DNA of 64,000 nucleotides from Stenotrophomonas rhizophila (GCF_007667275.1 NZ_VDQT01000005.1:186001-250000); one strand, 5' to 3'. Positions 36,408-45,536 are shown, counted from the first letter of the stretch. Notes: a model not told the origin generated them from the letters alone. Translations and numbers: made by a program.

Positions 36408-36794
36408 GTGCTGCACCGCTGGCTGGTCCGCCTGATGATCGGGGCGGCGCTGCTCGTGGGGCTGCGCGGCATCGCCAAGGATGTCCAGTTCGACAGTGCC
36501 CTGCTACGGCAGGCGTTTGATGCCGGCGCCGGGTGGGAGGAGTCGGTACCGCCGGAGGTTGTCGAGGCCCGCGAGCTGCTTTCCCGCCACGGCGATCCCA
36601 GCGTGCCGGTCGCGTTGGCGCCGGGCCTGTGGGAAGACCCGCTGGTGCGCGAGCGCCTGTGGGACGGGCTGTACCCCCGCCGCGTTCATTGGGCCGACAA
36701 GGGCCTGATGCTCTGGCGCACCCCGGGTCCGCAGCAGCCTGATTGCACCGAAATCGCAAGGAGTGAGCGCATTGTTCTCGTTGACTGCCACTGA
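36408..36794 (+). CDS. small exported or membrane-anchored protein of unknown function
   Basis: 128 residues from the GTG at 36408, which has GGGAAGGGAAC eight bases upstream; a GTG at 36378 would add ten residues. One N-terminal hydrophobic helix (LVRLMIGAALLVGLRGIA), then a soluble Pro/Leu/Trp-rich domain (VPVALAPGLWEDPLVRERLW, DKGLMLWRTPG). No family recognised. Its end overlaps the following membrane glycosyltransferase-like gene, so it belongs to that operon. Confidence 0.6.
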   Translation: MLHRWLVRLMIGAALLVGLRGIAKDVQFDSALLRQAFDAGAGWEESVPPEVVEARELLSRHGDPSVPVALAPGLWEDPLVRERLWDGLYPRRVHWADKGLMLWRTPGPQQPDCTEIARSERIVLVDCH

Positions 36795-37986
36795 CGGTGG
36801 CGCCCGCGCCGCGCTGGGCATGCTGGCCGGCGTGCTGCTCTGCTATGCCTTCGCCGCGTTTGGCTGGGTAGGGCTGCCTGCGCAGCTGGCCTTCATTGCG
36901 GTGCTCATCTGTGCGCTGTGGTCACTGCTGGCCCTGCGCGACGGCCGCGCCGCCTGGATGCTGGGCATTGTCGCCGTGCTGCTGGTGCTCGCGCTGGGCA
37001 GCCCCACCGACGAGTGGGACCCGCGCTCGATCTGGATGCTGCACGCCAAGCGCATCTATCTGGAAAACTCGCTGTACGCCCAGTTGGATGGCTATGCCAT
37101 CTTCAGCCACAACGACTATCCCTCGCTGATGCCGCTTTGGTCCGCCACGGCGGCCAAGGTGGTCGGCCACTGGAACGAGATCTTCCCGAAGGCTGCGGCC
37201 ACGCTCCTGCTGCTGCCGCCGCTATTGCTGATCGCACGTACCCTGCGTACCTGGTGGGCGGCGGGTCTGTTCGCGGTGGCGGTGCTGGAAGTGGGCGGGC
37301 GCTACCTGGTGGACGGCTACATGGATGCGTTCCTGGCGGTCTATGCGGTCGCTGCCCTGGCGGTGGCGATCCAGCCGCGTACTGACAACGCCGCAGGGGC
37401 CTGGTTCAACCTTGCAGCCTACGCGGCCCTGTCGGCGGTGCTGACCCTGATCAAGAACGAAGGCGCGGTGCTGGCCATCCTGGTGGCCGTGGTCGCAACC
37501 GGCACGTTGCTGCTGCGCGACCGCCGCATGCCCTGGGGTCTGCTGGCCGCGTTTGCCGTGTCGATGCTGCCACTGCTGGCGTGGAAGCTGGCCGTGGCCG
37601 GCGCCGACCTGGGCAACGACCTGGCGCAAAGCGACCTGAAGGGGCAGCTGCTGGCGCGCCTGCCCGACCTGGCACCCACCGTGCTGATCCTGAAGGCCCT
37701 GCTGCGCAGTGCCGTGTGGGTGCCGCTGGTACTGCTGCTGGTACTGTGGGCGCGCACCTGGCGCGTGTCCGCTGCCCGCGCCGCGCTGCTGGTTGCAGTG
37801 GCGTACTTCGGCGTGCTGTTCGCCGTGTACCTGAGCACCCCGCACGATCTGGCCTGGCACCTGGCCACCAGTGCCAAGCGCGTGGCGCTGCCGGTCCAGT
37901 TGCTGTTGATGTACGGCGTTCTGGTGCTGCTGGACCAGTGGAAACAGATTGCCCCGCGCCAGCGTGCAGGAGAACGGAATGCTTGA
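36772..37986 (+). CDS. polytopic GT-C-like membrane protein
   Basis: 404 residues, ten or more membrane helices. The first large periplasmic loop starts SPTDEWDPRSIWMLHAKRIY, with the acidic D-E-x-D arrangement of GT-C glycosyltransferases. AAGGAG at 36758-36763 is eight bases before TTG 36772 but directly abuts GTG 36763, so TTG is preferred; both are in frame. It overlaps the preceding gene and the following GT2 gene (8 bases). Likely transfers a sugar from a polyprenyl-phosphate carrier in the periplasm. Confidence 0.68.
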   Translation: MFSLTATDGGARAALGMLAGVLLCYAFAAFGWVGLPAQLAFIAVLICALWSLLALRDGRAAWMLGIVAVLLVLALGSPTDEWDPRSIWMLHAKRIYLENSLYAQLDGYAIFSHNDYPSLMPLWSATAAKVVGHWNEIFPKAAATLLLLPPLLLIARTLRTWWAAGLFAVAVLEVGGRYLVDGYMDAFLAVYAVAALAVAIQPRTDNAAGAWFNLAAYAALSAVLTLIKNEGAVLAILVAVVATGTLLLRDRRMPWGLLAAFAVSMLPLLAWKLAVAGADLGNDLAQSDLKGQLLARLPDLAPTVLILKALLRSAVWVPLVLLLVLWARTWRVSAARAALLVAVAYFGVLFAVYLSTPHDLAWHLATSAKRVALPVQLLLMYGVLVLLDQWKQIAPRQRAGERNA

Positions 37987-38941
37987 GCCCAACGAATCCT
38001 TCGTGGTGGTCACCCCGGTCTACGAGGACCACGTGGCCTCGACCCGGTTGTTCACCGAGCTGGCGCGCCTGTACGGCGACCGCGTGTTCGTGGTGGCGGT
38101 GGATGACGGCTCGATCCGCGAACCGGTGCAGCCGTTCCAGTTGTCCGGGTCCGGGGTCAACGGCGTGGTGCTGAAGCTGCGGCGCAATGTCGGCCACCAG
38201 AAGGCCATCGCGGTCGGGCTGGGCTACGTGGAAGAAAACCTGCCCGACGCGCAGCGCGTGGTGGTGATGGATTCGGACGGCGAGGACCTGCCGGAAACCA
38301 TCGCCGAGCTGCTGGCCGCCGCCCGAGACGAGAATGTCGACGTGGCCGTGGCGCGCCGCCGCAGCCGGGTGGAAACCCTTCGCTTCCGCACCTTCTACGT
38401 GGTCTACAAGTTCATTTTCCAGCTGCTTACCGGGCGCACCATCAGCTTCGGCAACTTCATGGCGATCAAGGTCAGTGCGCTGCACCGGCTCAACGCGATG
38501 CACGAAGTCTGGACCCATGTGGCCGCGGGGCTGATCGCCAGCAAGCTGCGCCTGGCGGTGTGCCCGATCGACCGTGGGCCGCGCTACGCCGGGCAGAGCA
38601 AGATGAACTTCGTGGGCCTGACCCTGCATGGGTTCCGCGCGCTGATGGTGTTCGCCGAAGACGTGCTGGTGCGGGTCGGCCTGATGTGCGTGCTGGTGTC
38701 CTCGGCCTCGATCGCGCTGGCAGTGGTGGCCACCCTGCTCAAGCTGGCCGGCTACGCCACCCCGGGCTGGTTCTCGATGGCCTTGGGCGTGCTGTTCCTG
38801 GTGTTCCTGCAGACCGGCACGCTCACCCTGATGACGCTGATGCTCAGTGGCATCGTGCGCGGCACCATCCAGAAACCGGGCGCGTACCGGGACTACCTGG
38901 CCGGGGTGATCGAGGTGACGGCGGATGCAACGCCGCGCTGA
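37979..38941 (+). CDS. polyprenyl-phosphate glycosyltransferase (GT2, GtrB/DPM type)
   Basis: 320 residues. Catalytic domain VVVTPVYEDHVASTRLF, VAVDDGSIREP, KLRRNVGHQKAIAVGLGYV and MDSDGEDLPETI (the D-x-D-type site), then two C-terminal membrane helices around 230-300. The ATG at 37979 has GGAG seven bases before it. The layout GT-C, GT2, GtrA matches a gtr-type lipid-linked sugar transfer module. Confidence 0.83.
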   Translation: MLEPNESFVVVTPVYEDHVASTRLFTELARLYGDRVFVVAVDDGSIREPVQPFQLSGSGVNGVVLKLRRNVGHQKAIAVGLGYVEENLPDAQRVVVMDSDGEDLPETIAELLAAARDENVDVAVARRRSRVETLRFRTFYVVYKFIFQLLTGRTISFGNFMAIKVSALHRLNAMHEVWTHVAAGLIASKLRLAVCPIDRGPRYAGQSKMNFVGLTLHGFRALMVFAEDVLVRVGLMCVLVSSASIALAVVATLLKLAGYATPGWFSMALGVLFLVFLQTGTLTLMTLMLSGIVRGTIQKPGAYRDYLAGVIEVTADATPR

Positions 38942-39317
38942 CCTGCGCCAGCTGCTCCGCTACGTCATCAACGGGCTGGTGGCGACCGCGGTGCACTTCG
39001 CCGTGCTGAGCCTGCTGGTGGAGGTGGTACGCGTGCCGTCCAAGGGCGTGGCCAACCTGCTCGCCGCCGCTGTGGCCATCGGCGTCTCGTTCCTGGGCAA
39101 CCGCTACTTCGTGTTCGCCGCCACCCAGGCCCGCGCCAGCGGCCAGCTGTGGCGGTTCGTGCTGCTGTACGCGGGCATTGCGCTGGTGAATGGCGGGCTG
39201 ATGGCGGTATGGTCGGACCTGCTGCACTTCGACTACCGGGTCGGCTTCGTGCTGATCAGCATCGTGCAGTTCATCCTTTCGTTCCTGGGCAACCGCCTGC
39301 TGGTGTTCAAGCCATGA
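38925..39317 (+). CDS. GtrA family membrane protein
   Basis: 130 residues, four helices, opening LLRYVINGLVATAVHFAVLS, with the internal SFLGNRYFVF and the terminal SFLGNRLLVFKP motif that repeats it, typical of GtrA. Overlaps the GT2 gene by 17 bases. Likely flips the lipid-linked sugar made by the upstream enzyme. Paralogous to the product of 18945-19364 only at family level. Confidence 0.85.
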   Translation: MQRRADLRQLLRYVINGLVATAVHFAVLSLLVEVVRVPSKGVANLLAAAVAIGVSFLGNRYFVFAATQARASGQLWRFVLLYAGIALVNGGLMAVWSDLLHFDYRVGFVLISIVQFILSFLGNRLLVFKP

Positions 39318-39910
39318 CAACCCTCCTCAAGGCCGGGCTGCTGACCCTGGTCTACATCGGCCTGCTGCTCGGCATCCACTTCCTGCACGTGCGCTTTTTC
39401 ACCGTGGACGTGGTGTTCTACGCGGCCATCGGCGACGCCCTGCTGGCGGCGGTGGCGACCGGCCTGCTGCTGCTGGCGTCGCCGTTCCGCGCGTTCACGC
39501 CCGCCGAGCGGGTGCTGCTGGCCCTGGTATGGCTGCTGGGCGGCTACGCATTCGCGATCTCGGTGCCGACGGTGATCGACCGTTCGCTGTCGTTCTACAT
39601 CCTGGAAAAGCTGGACCAGCGCGGCGGTGGCATCCGCCAGGATGCCTTCCAGGACGTGTTCACCCAGGAATACATGGTCGAACACCGGCTGGTGGACGTG
39701 CGCCTGACCGAGCAGGAGAGCTCCGGCACGATCCAGATCGAAAACGGCTGCGTATTGCTGACCGACAAGGGCCGGCGCGTGGCCGGCATGAGCCGCTTCT
39801 ACCGCCAGCATTTCCTGCCAAAGCAGCGCCTGCTGCTGGGCAGATACTCCGACGACCTGACCGACCCCTTCCGCCACAGCCGCCAGGACGTCACCTACCA
39901 GTGCCGGTAA
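39314..39910 (+). CDS. membrane protein of unknown function, last gene of the gtr-like operon
   Basis: 198 residues. Starts at ATG in an ATGA overlap with gtrA. Two or three N-terminal helices (LLTLVYIGLLLGIHFLHV, a second around 35-55, AFAISVPTVID) lead to a soluble C-terminal half with VFTQEYMVEHRLVDVRLTEQ, GCVLLTDKGRRVAGMSRFYR. The soluble part has the look of a small winged-helix or sensor-like domain, but no family is recognised. Translational coupling implies a job in the same sugar-transfer system. Confidence 0.65.
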   Translation: MTTLLKAGLLTLVYIGLLLGIHFLHVRFFTVDVVFYAAIGDALLAAVATGLLLLASPFRAFTPAERVLLALVWLLGGYAFAISVPTVIDRSLSFYILEKLDQRGGGIRQDAFQDVFTQEYMVEHRLVDVRLTEQESSGTIQIENGCVLLTDKGRRVAGMSRFYRQHFLPKQRLLLGRYSDDLTDPFRHSRQDVTYQCR

Positions 39911-39941
39911 ACAATCGGGTCTCGGCACGCTGGCAGGCACG

Positions 39942-39999
39942 GTAGGGTCGGTTCCCAAACGACTGCACGTATCGGCGCAACGCCCGGTAACGCATGACC
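39942..39999 (+). repeat. 58-bp dispersed repeat, copy 2 (plus)
   Basis: Begins GTAGGGTCGGTTCCCAAACG and ends CGCATGACC. The GTCG...CGAC stem next to GTAG resembles a SMAG subtype. It lies between two converging genes. Confidence 0.8.
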
Positions 40000-40027
40000 T
40001 TGGGCGAACCCGCCCATCAACACCCGA

Positions 40028-40999
40028 TCATGCCGACACACCGCGTCCCAACAAATCATCGAAATACGCAATCGTCCGCCGCAACCCGTCTTCCAGCTTC
40101 ACCTGCGGCTCCCACCCACCGAGCCGGCTCTTGGCCAGCGTGATGTCCGGCTGGCGCTGCATCGGGTCATCCTGCGGCAACGGCTTGAACACCAGCTTCG
40201 ACCCCGAATTGGTCAGCGCGATCACCGCCTCGGCCAGCTCGCGGATGGTCATCTCCGCCGGATTGCCCAGGTTGCACGGCCCGGTGAAGTCCTTGTCGGT
40301 CGCCATCAGCCGCAGGAAGCCCTCGATCAGGTCGTCCACATAGCAGAACGAACGCGTCTGCTGGCCTTCGCCATAAATGGTGATGTCCTCACCCCGCAGC
40401 GCCTGCACGATGAAATTGGACACCACGCGCCCATCATTGGGATGCATGCGCGGGCCATAGGTGTTGAAGATGCGCGCCACCTTGATATCCAGCCCGTGCT
40501 GGCGGTGGTAATCGAAGAACAGCGTTTCCGCGCAGCGCTTGCCCTCGTCGTAGCAGGAGCGCGGGCCGATCGGATTGACGTTGCCCCAGTAGTCCTCGCG
40601 CTGCGGGTGCACGCTGGGGTCGCCGTAAACCTCGCTGGTGGAGGCCTGGAAGATGCGGCAGTCCAGCCGCTTGGCCAGCCCCAGCAGGTTGATCGCACCG
40701 TGCACCGAGGTCTTGGTGGTCTGCACCGGGTCGTGGCTGTAATGCACCGGCGAGGCCGGGCAGGCCAGGTTCCAGATCTCGTCCACCTCGATGTACAACG
40801 GGAAGGTCACATCGTGGCGAAGGAACTCGAAGTGCGGGTTGCCCAGCAGGTGCGCGATGTTGCGCTTGGTGCCGGTGAACAGGTTGTCCGCGCACACCAC
40901 CTCATGGCCCTGCTCGAGCAGGCGTTCGATCAGGTGCGAGCCGAGGAATCCGGCGCCACCGGTGACCAGGACGCGCTTGCTGCTGTCGTGACTTCTCAT
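40028..40999 (-). CDS. UDP-glucuronate decarboxylase (UDP-xylose synthase)
   Basis: 323 residues, extended [23 protein letters not shown] (NAD site), [21 protein letters not shown] (UXS-specific substrate loop), [10 protein letters not shown], the catalytic Y-x3-K in [11 protein letters not shown] and [17 protein letters not shown]. Converts UDP-glucuronate to UDP-xylose in the cytoplasm. It is the third nucleotide-sugar source in the window. Stand-alone gene. Confidence 0.93.
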   Translation of the reverse strand: MRSHDSSKRVLVTGGAGFLGSHLIERLLEQGHEVVCADNLFTGTKRNIAHLLGNPHFEFLRHDVTFPLYIEVDEIWNLACPASPVHYSHDPVQTTKTSVHGAINLLGLAKRLDCRIFQASTSEVYGDPSVHPQREDYWGNVNPIGPRSCYDEGKRCAETLFFDYHRQHGLDIKVARIFNTYGPRMHPNDGRVVSNFIVQALRGEDITIYGEGQQTRSFCYVDDLIEGFLRLMATDKDFTGPCNLGNPAEMTIRELAEAVIALTNSGSKLVFKPLPQDDPMQRQPDITLAKSRLGGWEPQVKLEDGLRRTIAYFDDLLGRGVSA

Positions 41000-41160
41000 G
41001 CAGGAACCTTGTGACTATGCGGCGGGTGGGGGCGCGACGGAAACGCGCCTCAGGCCGCAGATTGTAGAGGACTCCACGTGGAGGTGACGCGCACCCGCCC
41101 AGCGCACATACCGGGTGCCGGCGGGCTACAAGTCCGGGCGGCGCTCTCGGCACCCAATGC

Positions 41161-41186
41161 GTAGCGACACGCCACGCGTGTCCCAC
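41161..41186 (+). repeat. SMAG-like element, left half of inverted dimer
   Basis: GTAGCGACACGCCACGCGTG plus TCCCAC. Same subtype as 4533-4558. Confidence 0.75.
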
Positions 41187-41232
41187 GGAGACCGTACGGG
41201 GATGGGCTGGCTACGGTCTGCGGTCGGTATCC

Positions 41233-41258
41233 GTGGGACACGCATGGCGTGTCGCTAC
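41233..41258 (-). repeat. SMAG-like element, right half of inverted dimer
   Basis: GTGGGACACGCATGGCGTGT followed by CGCTAC, the near-perfect complement of 41161-41186. The 46-bp spacer itself carries AGACCGTA...TACGGTCT and CCCACGGA...TCCGTGGG, so the whole 98 bp can fold as one long hairpin. Confidence 0.75.
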
Positions 41259-41310
41259 GCGGTCGGCGCCGGAGGGCCGTTGGCCGGCCGGCGCGTGCTA
41301 GCGTTCCCGC

Positions 41311-41898
41311 ATGGACCTCCATCTTCCCGATGCTTCGGTGCACTGGCACCGCCACTGGTTGGCCGCCGCCGAGGCGGATGCCCTGCAGCGACAGCTGCGC
41401 GGCGAGGTGCCGTGGGAGGTGCACCGGATCCGCATGTTCGGGCGGTCGGTGGATTCGCCTCGGTTGAGCTGCTGGATGGGCGATCCCGCCGCGCGGTACC
41501 GCTATTCGGGCACCGACTTCGTGCCGCACGCCTGGCATCCCGCCCTGGTCCCGCTCCGCGATGCGTTGGGCAGGTTCTGCGGCCAGCCGTTCAACAGCGT
41601 GCTGCTCAACTGCTACCGCGACAACGACGATGGGATGGGCTGGCACAGTGACAACGAGCCGGAACTTGGGCCAACGCCGCTGATTGCATCACTCAGCCTG
41701 GGCGCCGCACGGCGTTTCCTGCTGCGCCGACGCGATGACCATGCGCGCAAGGCGGAGGTCATCCTGGGTCATGGCGACCTGCTGCTGATGGGCGGGCGCA
41801 CGCAGACCTTCTACCAGCACGCCCTGCCCAAGAGCGCACGGCCCTTGGCCGAGCGCATCAATCTGACCTTCCGTTGGATAGGAAGCGGTTCAGCGTAG
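41311..41898 (+). CDS. AlkB-like 2-oxoglutarate/Fe(II)-dependent oxygenase
   Basis: 195 residues. Iron ligands in MGWHSDNEPELG (H-x-D) and a distal His in TFYQHALPKSARPLAERINLTFR, where the following Arg residues bind 2-oxoglutarate; the PRLSCWMGD and FNSVLLNCYRDNDDG segments are also typical. Repairs alkylated bases (1-methyladenine, 3-methylcytosine) by oxidative demethylation. Closer to the ALKBH2/3-type short form than to E. coli AlkB by its RLSCW and NCYRD motifs, as far as can be judged by eye. Confidence 0.87.
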   Translation: MDLHLPDASVHWHRHWLAAAEADALQRQLRGEVPWEVHRIRMFGRSVDSPRLSCWMGDPAARYRYSGTDFVPHAWHPALVPLRDALGRFCGQPFNSVLLNCYRDNDDGMGWHSDNEPELGPTPLIASLSLGAARRFLLRRRDDHARKAEVILGHGDLLLMGGRTQTFYQHALPKSARPLAERINLTFRWIGSGSA

Positions 41899-42564
41899 GC
41901 GTGTCGGGATCACCTTGGCGGTCTGGCTGTCGGCCTGGCCGGTGGTCAGCGTCCAGCCCACCAGCTCGGTGGTAATCGCCTGCAGGCCCTGCTCGAGCGC
42001 CCGGGCCACGTCGCCCGTGGCGGTGCTGCCCACCGGCTGCTCCTGGCGGAACGTACGGTCGGCGACCACGCGCTGGTCGATCACGTGGATCAGCTTGGCG
42101 TTGATTTCGATGAAGGCGGTCGGGGTTGGCTGGCCGCGGTAGTCGGATTCGAAACGGCGTACATCCAGCGCCAACTTGTAGTCGGCGCGGATGCCGGTGG
42201 TGGCACGTGCCACGCCGGTGATGCGCCCGGAATCCTCGAACGCCCGCACCAGCGCATCGTCCACCATGTCTGTGGCCGGCTGCGCCCAGCTCACGCCCTT
42301 GTAGACCTCAAGCTCGCCGGGGTTCGGCCGCACGTTGATGCGCGGGCTGTCGACCACGCGCGCGGCGGTCGGCTTGACCAGTACCAGCGCCCAGTCGACC
42401 TTCGGCCAGGACGGGTCGGGCTGGATCTTCACCACCGGCGAATAGATGGTGACCTGCGAGCGCTCGCCGCCGCCCAGCAGCGAGCAGGCGCCCAACGCAA
42501 GCATCAGGCCGGCCGGCAGCAGCAGCCGGGGCAGGGAAGCGGGCAACAGCGGCATGCGGCTCAT
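41890..42564 (-). CDS. ABC-type transport auxiliary lipoprotein (PqiC-like)
   Basis: 224 residues. Lipoprotein signal with lipobox LALGAC, then a domain of the ABC_trans_aux family (VDWALVLVKPTAARVVDSPR, GVSWAQPATDMVDDALVRAF, EINAKLIHVIDQRVVADRTF). Such lipoproteins sit at the outer membrane and work with an MCE-protein lipid transporter. It overlaps the MCE gene by four bases and is the last of four co-directional genes: STAS-permease, ATPase, MCE, lipoprotein. Confidence 0.85.
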   Translation of the reverse strand: MSRMPLLPASLPRLLLPAGLMLALGACSLLGGGERSQVTIYSPVVKIQPDPSWPKVDWALVLVKPTAARVVDSPRINVRPNPGELEVYKGVSWAQPATDMVDDALVRAFEDSGRITGVARATTGIRADYKLALDVRRFESDYRGQPTPTAFIEINAKLIHVIDQRVVADRTFRQEQPVGSTATGDVARALEQGLQAITTELVGWTLTTGQADSQTAKVIPTRLR

Positions 42565-43487
42565 TTGGGTTCGAACTCCTTCGGCGCGTCACGGCCCAGC
42601 AGGTAGCGGGCCGGGTTGTTGTCCAGTTTGTCGCTGACCCGGCGCAGGTCGCGGATCAGGCCGCGCAGTTCGGTCAGGGTCGGGCCCAGCTGGGCCAGGC
42701 CGTCGTTGGCGAAGCTGTTGATCGCCGCGCGGTTCTCGCCGAGGATCGAATCGGCACTGCCGGCCGCCGAATCGAGCTTGGTCAGCGTGGTTTCCAGCTT
42801 GTCCAGGATCGGCGGCAACTGCTGCACCAGGTTGGTGTCCAGGCGCTGGATGGTGCCGTTGGTGGTCTTCAGCGTGCTGTCCAGGCTGCGCGCGGCGTCG
42901 CGTGCGCTCAGCAGCAGCGCCTGGGTGCCCTGGTCGCGGTCGGCCAGGCCACCGCTGATGGTTTCCAGGTTGGCCAGGGTGGCGTTGATGCTGGCCACGT
43001 TGCGGTCGCTGAGTACCTGGTCCATGCGCTCGACGATGCGGTTGGCCACGTCGGTGATGTTCTGCAGCGCCGACGGCGTGGTCGGGATGATCGGGGCCGG
43101 GTCGCGGTTGACCGCGGTCAGTGCCTGCGCCTGCGGCGTGCCCCCGCTGAGCTGGATGATCGACGGGCCGGTCAGGCTGGTGATGGCCAGCTTGGCGCGG
43201 GTGTCGGTCTTGACCGGCGTGTTGGAGTTCAGGCGGATCCGCGCAACCACCTGGCGCGGATCGTCCGGGACCAGGTTGAGTTCGGTGATCGAGCCGACCG
43301 CGATGCCGTTGTACTGCACCGGGCTGCCCACCGACAGGCCGGTGACCGCCTCGCGGAACACCACGCGGTATTCGGTCCAGGTGCGGTCGGAGGAGTACTT
43401 GGCCGCCCACAGCCCGAATGCCAGCAGGGCCAGCCCCACGATCAGGGTGAACGCGCCGATCAATACGTAATTGGCTTTGGTTTCCAT
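42561..43487 (-). CDS. MCE family periplasmic lipid-binding protein (MlaD-like)
   Basis: 308 residues. One N-terminal membrane anchor (YVLIGAFTLIVGLALLAFGLW), then the MCE domain at about 38-120 (YRVVFREAVTGLSVGSPVQY, NGIAVGSITEL) and a helical C-terminal region of about 170 residues that would form the tunnel. Single MCE domain as in MlaD, with a longer tail. Moves phospholipids across the periplasm between inner and outer membrane with the adjacent ABC proteins. Confidence 0.9.
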   Translation of the reverse strand: METKANYVLIGAFTLIVGLALLAFGLWAAKYSSDRTWTEYRVVFREAVTGLSVGSPVQYNGIAVGSITELNLVPDDPRQVVARIRLNSNTPVKTDTRAKLAITSLTGPSIIQLSGGTPQAQALTAVNRDPAPIIPTTPSALQNITDVANRIVERMDQVLSDRNVASINATLANLETISGGLADRDQGTQALLLSARDAARSLDSTLKTTNGTIQRLDTNLVQQLPPILDKLETTLTKLDSAAGSADSILGENRAAINSFANDGLAQLGPTLTELRGLIRDLRRVSDKLDNNPARYLLGRDAPKEFEPK

Positions 43488-43490
43488 GGT

Positions 43491-44321
43491 CTATTCGCTC
43501 TTCTGCTTGGCGTCGCGTGCAGCGCGCGCGCGCGGTCCGTGGAAATATTCCTGGATCCACGGATGATCCAGTTGTTCGATCTCGTGAAGCGGGGCGGTGG
43601 CAATCACTTTCTTGTCGGCCAGCACCGCGACCCGGTCGCAGATCGCATACAGCGTGTCCAGGTCATGGGTGATCAGCAGCACGGTCAGGCCCAGCGCTTC
43701 CTGCAGGGTCTTGATCAGGCGGTCGAAGGCGGCCGCGCCGATCGGGTCAAGTCCGGCGGTGGGTTCGTCCAGGAACAGCAGCGGCGGGTCCAGCGCCAGC
43801 GCACGCGCCAGCCCGGCGCGCTTGCGCATGCCGCCGGACAGCTGCGACGGCAGCTTGTTGATCGCATCGGCGGGCAGGCCGGCCAGCTTCACCTTGAGCA
43901 GGGCCAGTTCGTAATGCCAGCGCTCGGGCAGCTCGCCGTGGTGTTCCTTCAGCGGCACCTGCACGTTCTCGCCCACGGTCATCGACGAGAACAGCGCGCC
44001 ATCCTGGAACAGCACGCCGGTGTTGCGCTCGATGTGCAGGCGGTCGGCGCGGTTGTCCGAGCGCGCATTGACGCCCAGCACCTCGATCTCGCCTTCATCC
44101 GGATGGCGCAGGCCGAGGATACTGCGCATCAGTACCGACTTGCCGGTGCCCGAGCCGCCGACCACGCCGAGGATCTCGCCGCGGCGCACGTCCAGGTCCA
44201 GCCCGTCATGCACGGTCTGGCTGCCGAAGCGGTTGGTCAGCCCGCGTACGCGGATGGCCACGCCGTCTTCATCGGCCAGTTCCGCGCGGGTGTCTTCATC
44301 AGGGGCGGCCAAGGTCGTCAT
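43491..44321 (-). CDS. lipid ABC transporter ATPase (MlaF-like)
   Basis: 276 residues. Walker A GGSGTGKS, signature LSGGMRKRAGLARAL, Walker B LLFLDEPTAGLDP and His switch ITHDLDT. The ATG at 44321 sits in the stop codon of the permease gene (TGATG), so it is preferred over the ATG at 44345. Powers the permease/MCE complex. Confidence 0.92.
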   Translation of the reverse strand: MTTLAAPDEDTRAELADEDGVAIRVRGLTNRFGSQTVHDGLDLDVRRGEILGVVGGSGTGKSVLMRSILGLRHPDEGEIEVLGVNARSDNRADRLHIERNTGVLFQDGALFSSMTVGENVQVPLKEHHGELPERWHYELALLKVKLAGLPADAINKLPSQLSGGMRKRAGLARALALDPPLLFLDEPTAGLDPIGAAAFDRLIKTLQEALGLTVLLITHDLDTLYAICDRVAVLADKKVIATAPLHEIEQLDHPWIQEYFHGPRARAARDAKQKSE

Positions 44322-45433
44322 CACCAATCCATGTGCATGAACCACAACGCGGCGAACGCGTCGATGATGATCACCAGCGAGATGGTCTGCACCACGCTGG
44401 AGGTGGTGCGTTCGCCCACCGACTGCGCGGTGCCCTGCACCTTCAGTCCCTCCAGGCAGCCGATCAGGCCGATCACCGCGGCGAACACCGGGGCCTTGGA
44501 CAGGCCCACCAGCATGTGCCGCACCTCGATGGTGTCGTGCAGGCGCGCCAGGTACATCTGCGGTGGAATATCCAGGTCGAACGCGCCGACGGTGACGCCG
44601 CCGGCCAGGCCGGCGATCATCGCAATGAAGGTCAGCAGCGGCAGGGTGACCAGCAGCGCGATCAGGCGCGGCAGCACCAGCAGGTCGACAGGATCCAGGC
44701 CCAGGGTCTGGATCGCGTCGATTTCCTCGCGTGCCTTCATTGACCCGATCTGCGCGGTGAACGCGCTGGCGGTGCGGCCGGCCAGCACGATCGCGGTCAG
44801 CAGCACCGCGAATTCGCGCAGGAAGGCGATGCTGACCAGTTCGACCACGTAAATTTCCGCGCCGAAGTCGCGCAGGATGGTCGAGCCGAGGAAGGCGATC
44901 ACCGCACCGACCAGATAGGACAGCAGCGCCACCAGCGGCACCGCGTCCAGCCCGACCTGTTCCATGTGGTGCACGGTGGCGGTGAGCCGGAACCGGCGCG
45001 GCTCGCGCACCAGGCGCCCGGCCTTGACCAGGTTTTCGCCGAGGAAGCTGGCCAGCGCCACGATGTTGTGGCCGGTGGCATGTACGCTGACGCCCAGGCG
45101 CTCCAGCGCGGCGAGCACGCCGAAGTCGCGCTTGGCCTTGGGGCGGTCGTCGGCGACTTCTTCGATGGTGCAGACCAGCGCGCGGTGTTCCTCGCGGAAG
45201 GTCAGCGCGTCTTCACCGAGATCGGCGCGATGGGCCACGCGCAGCACCTGCAGCACGCCGGCCGAGTCCAGCTGGGTGATGCCGCTGGCGTCGATGGCGG
45301 TGACGTTCGCCGGCGCCGCGCGCAGCGCTTCGGCCGCGTCCAGCGCGGTGCGAAGGGTCCACTGACCGGACAACCGGATCCTGCCGGGGTCCTGTGGATC
45401 GAGTTCGAGGTGGGGGGCGTTGTCTGGCGTCAT
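44321..45433 (-). CDS. MlaE-type permease fused to an N-terminal STAS domain
   Basis: 370 residues. Residues about 8-100 are a STAS domain (RIRLSGQWTLRTALDAAEAL, AIDASGITQLDSAGVLQVLR), the role played by separate MlaB in E. coli; about 150-370 is the MlaE permease (LLSYLVGAVIAFLGS, LTAIVLAGRTASAFTAQIGS, MKAREEIDAIQTLGLDPV). First gene of the operon. The start ATG 45433 precedes the STAS fold; the frame is open for 48 more codons without family likeness. Confidence 0.92.
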   Translation of the reverse strand: MTPDNAPHLELDPQDPGRIRLSGQWTLRTALDAAEALRAAPANVTAIDASGITQLDSAGVLQVLRVAHRADLGEDALTFREEHRALVCTIEEVADDRPKAKRDFGVLAALERLGVSVHATGHNIVALASFLGENLVKAGRLVREPRRFRLTATVHHMEQVGLDAVPLVALLSYLVGAVIAFLGSTILRDFGAEIYVVELVSIAFLREFAVLLTAIVLAGRTASAFTAQIGSMKAREEIDAIQTLGLDPVDLLVLPRLIALLVTLPLLTFIAMIAGLAGGVTVGAFDLDIPPQMYLARLHDTIEVRHMLVGLSKAPVFAAVIGLIGCLEGLKVQGTAQSVGERTTSSVVQTISLVIIIDAFAALWFMHMDW

Positions 45434-45536
45434 GGGCGTCGTGCGCGCAGCATAACCTGTCTGCGTGGAGGCCAAGTGTGTGCCGTCGGCAACGACGCTG
45501 TTCAGCCGGGGCGGGCTTCGGGTAATACTACCGCGC

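Larger units (their letters stand above)
41000..41310. other. 311-bp spacer with an inverted pair of SMAG-like elements
   Basis: Divergent spacer between the UXS gene and the AlkB-like gene. Its middle is filled by the 98-bp inverted repeat unit 41161-41258. Near 41262-41290 there are further GGCCGG/CCGGCC palindromic bits. Promoters for both flanking genes must be here but none is obvious by eye. Confidence 0.5.
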
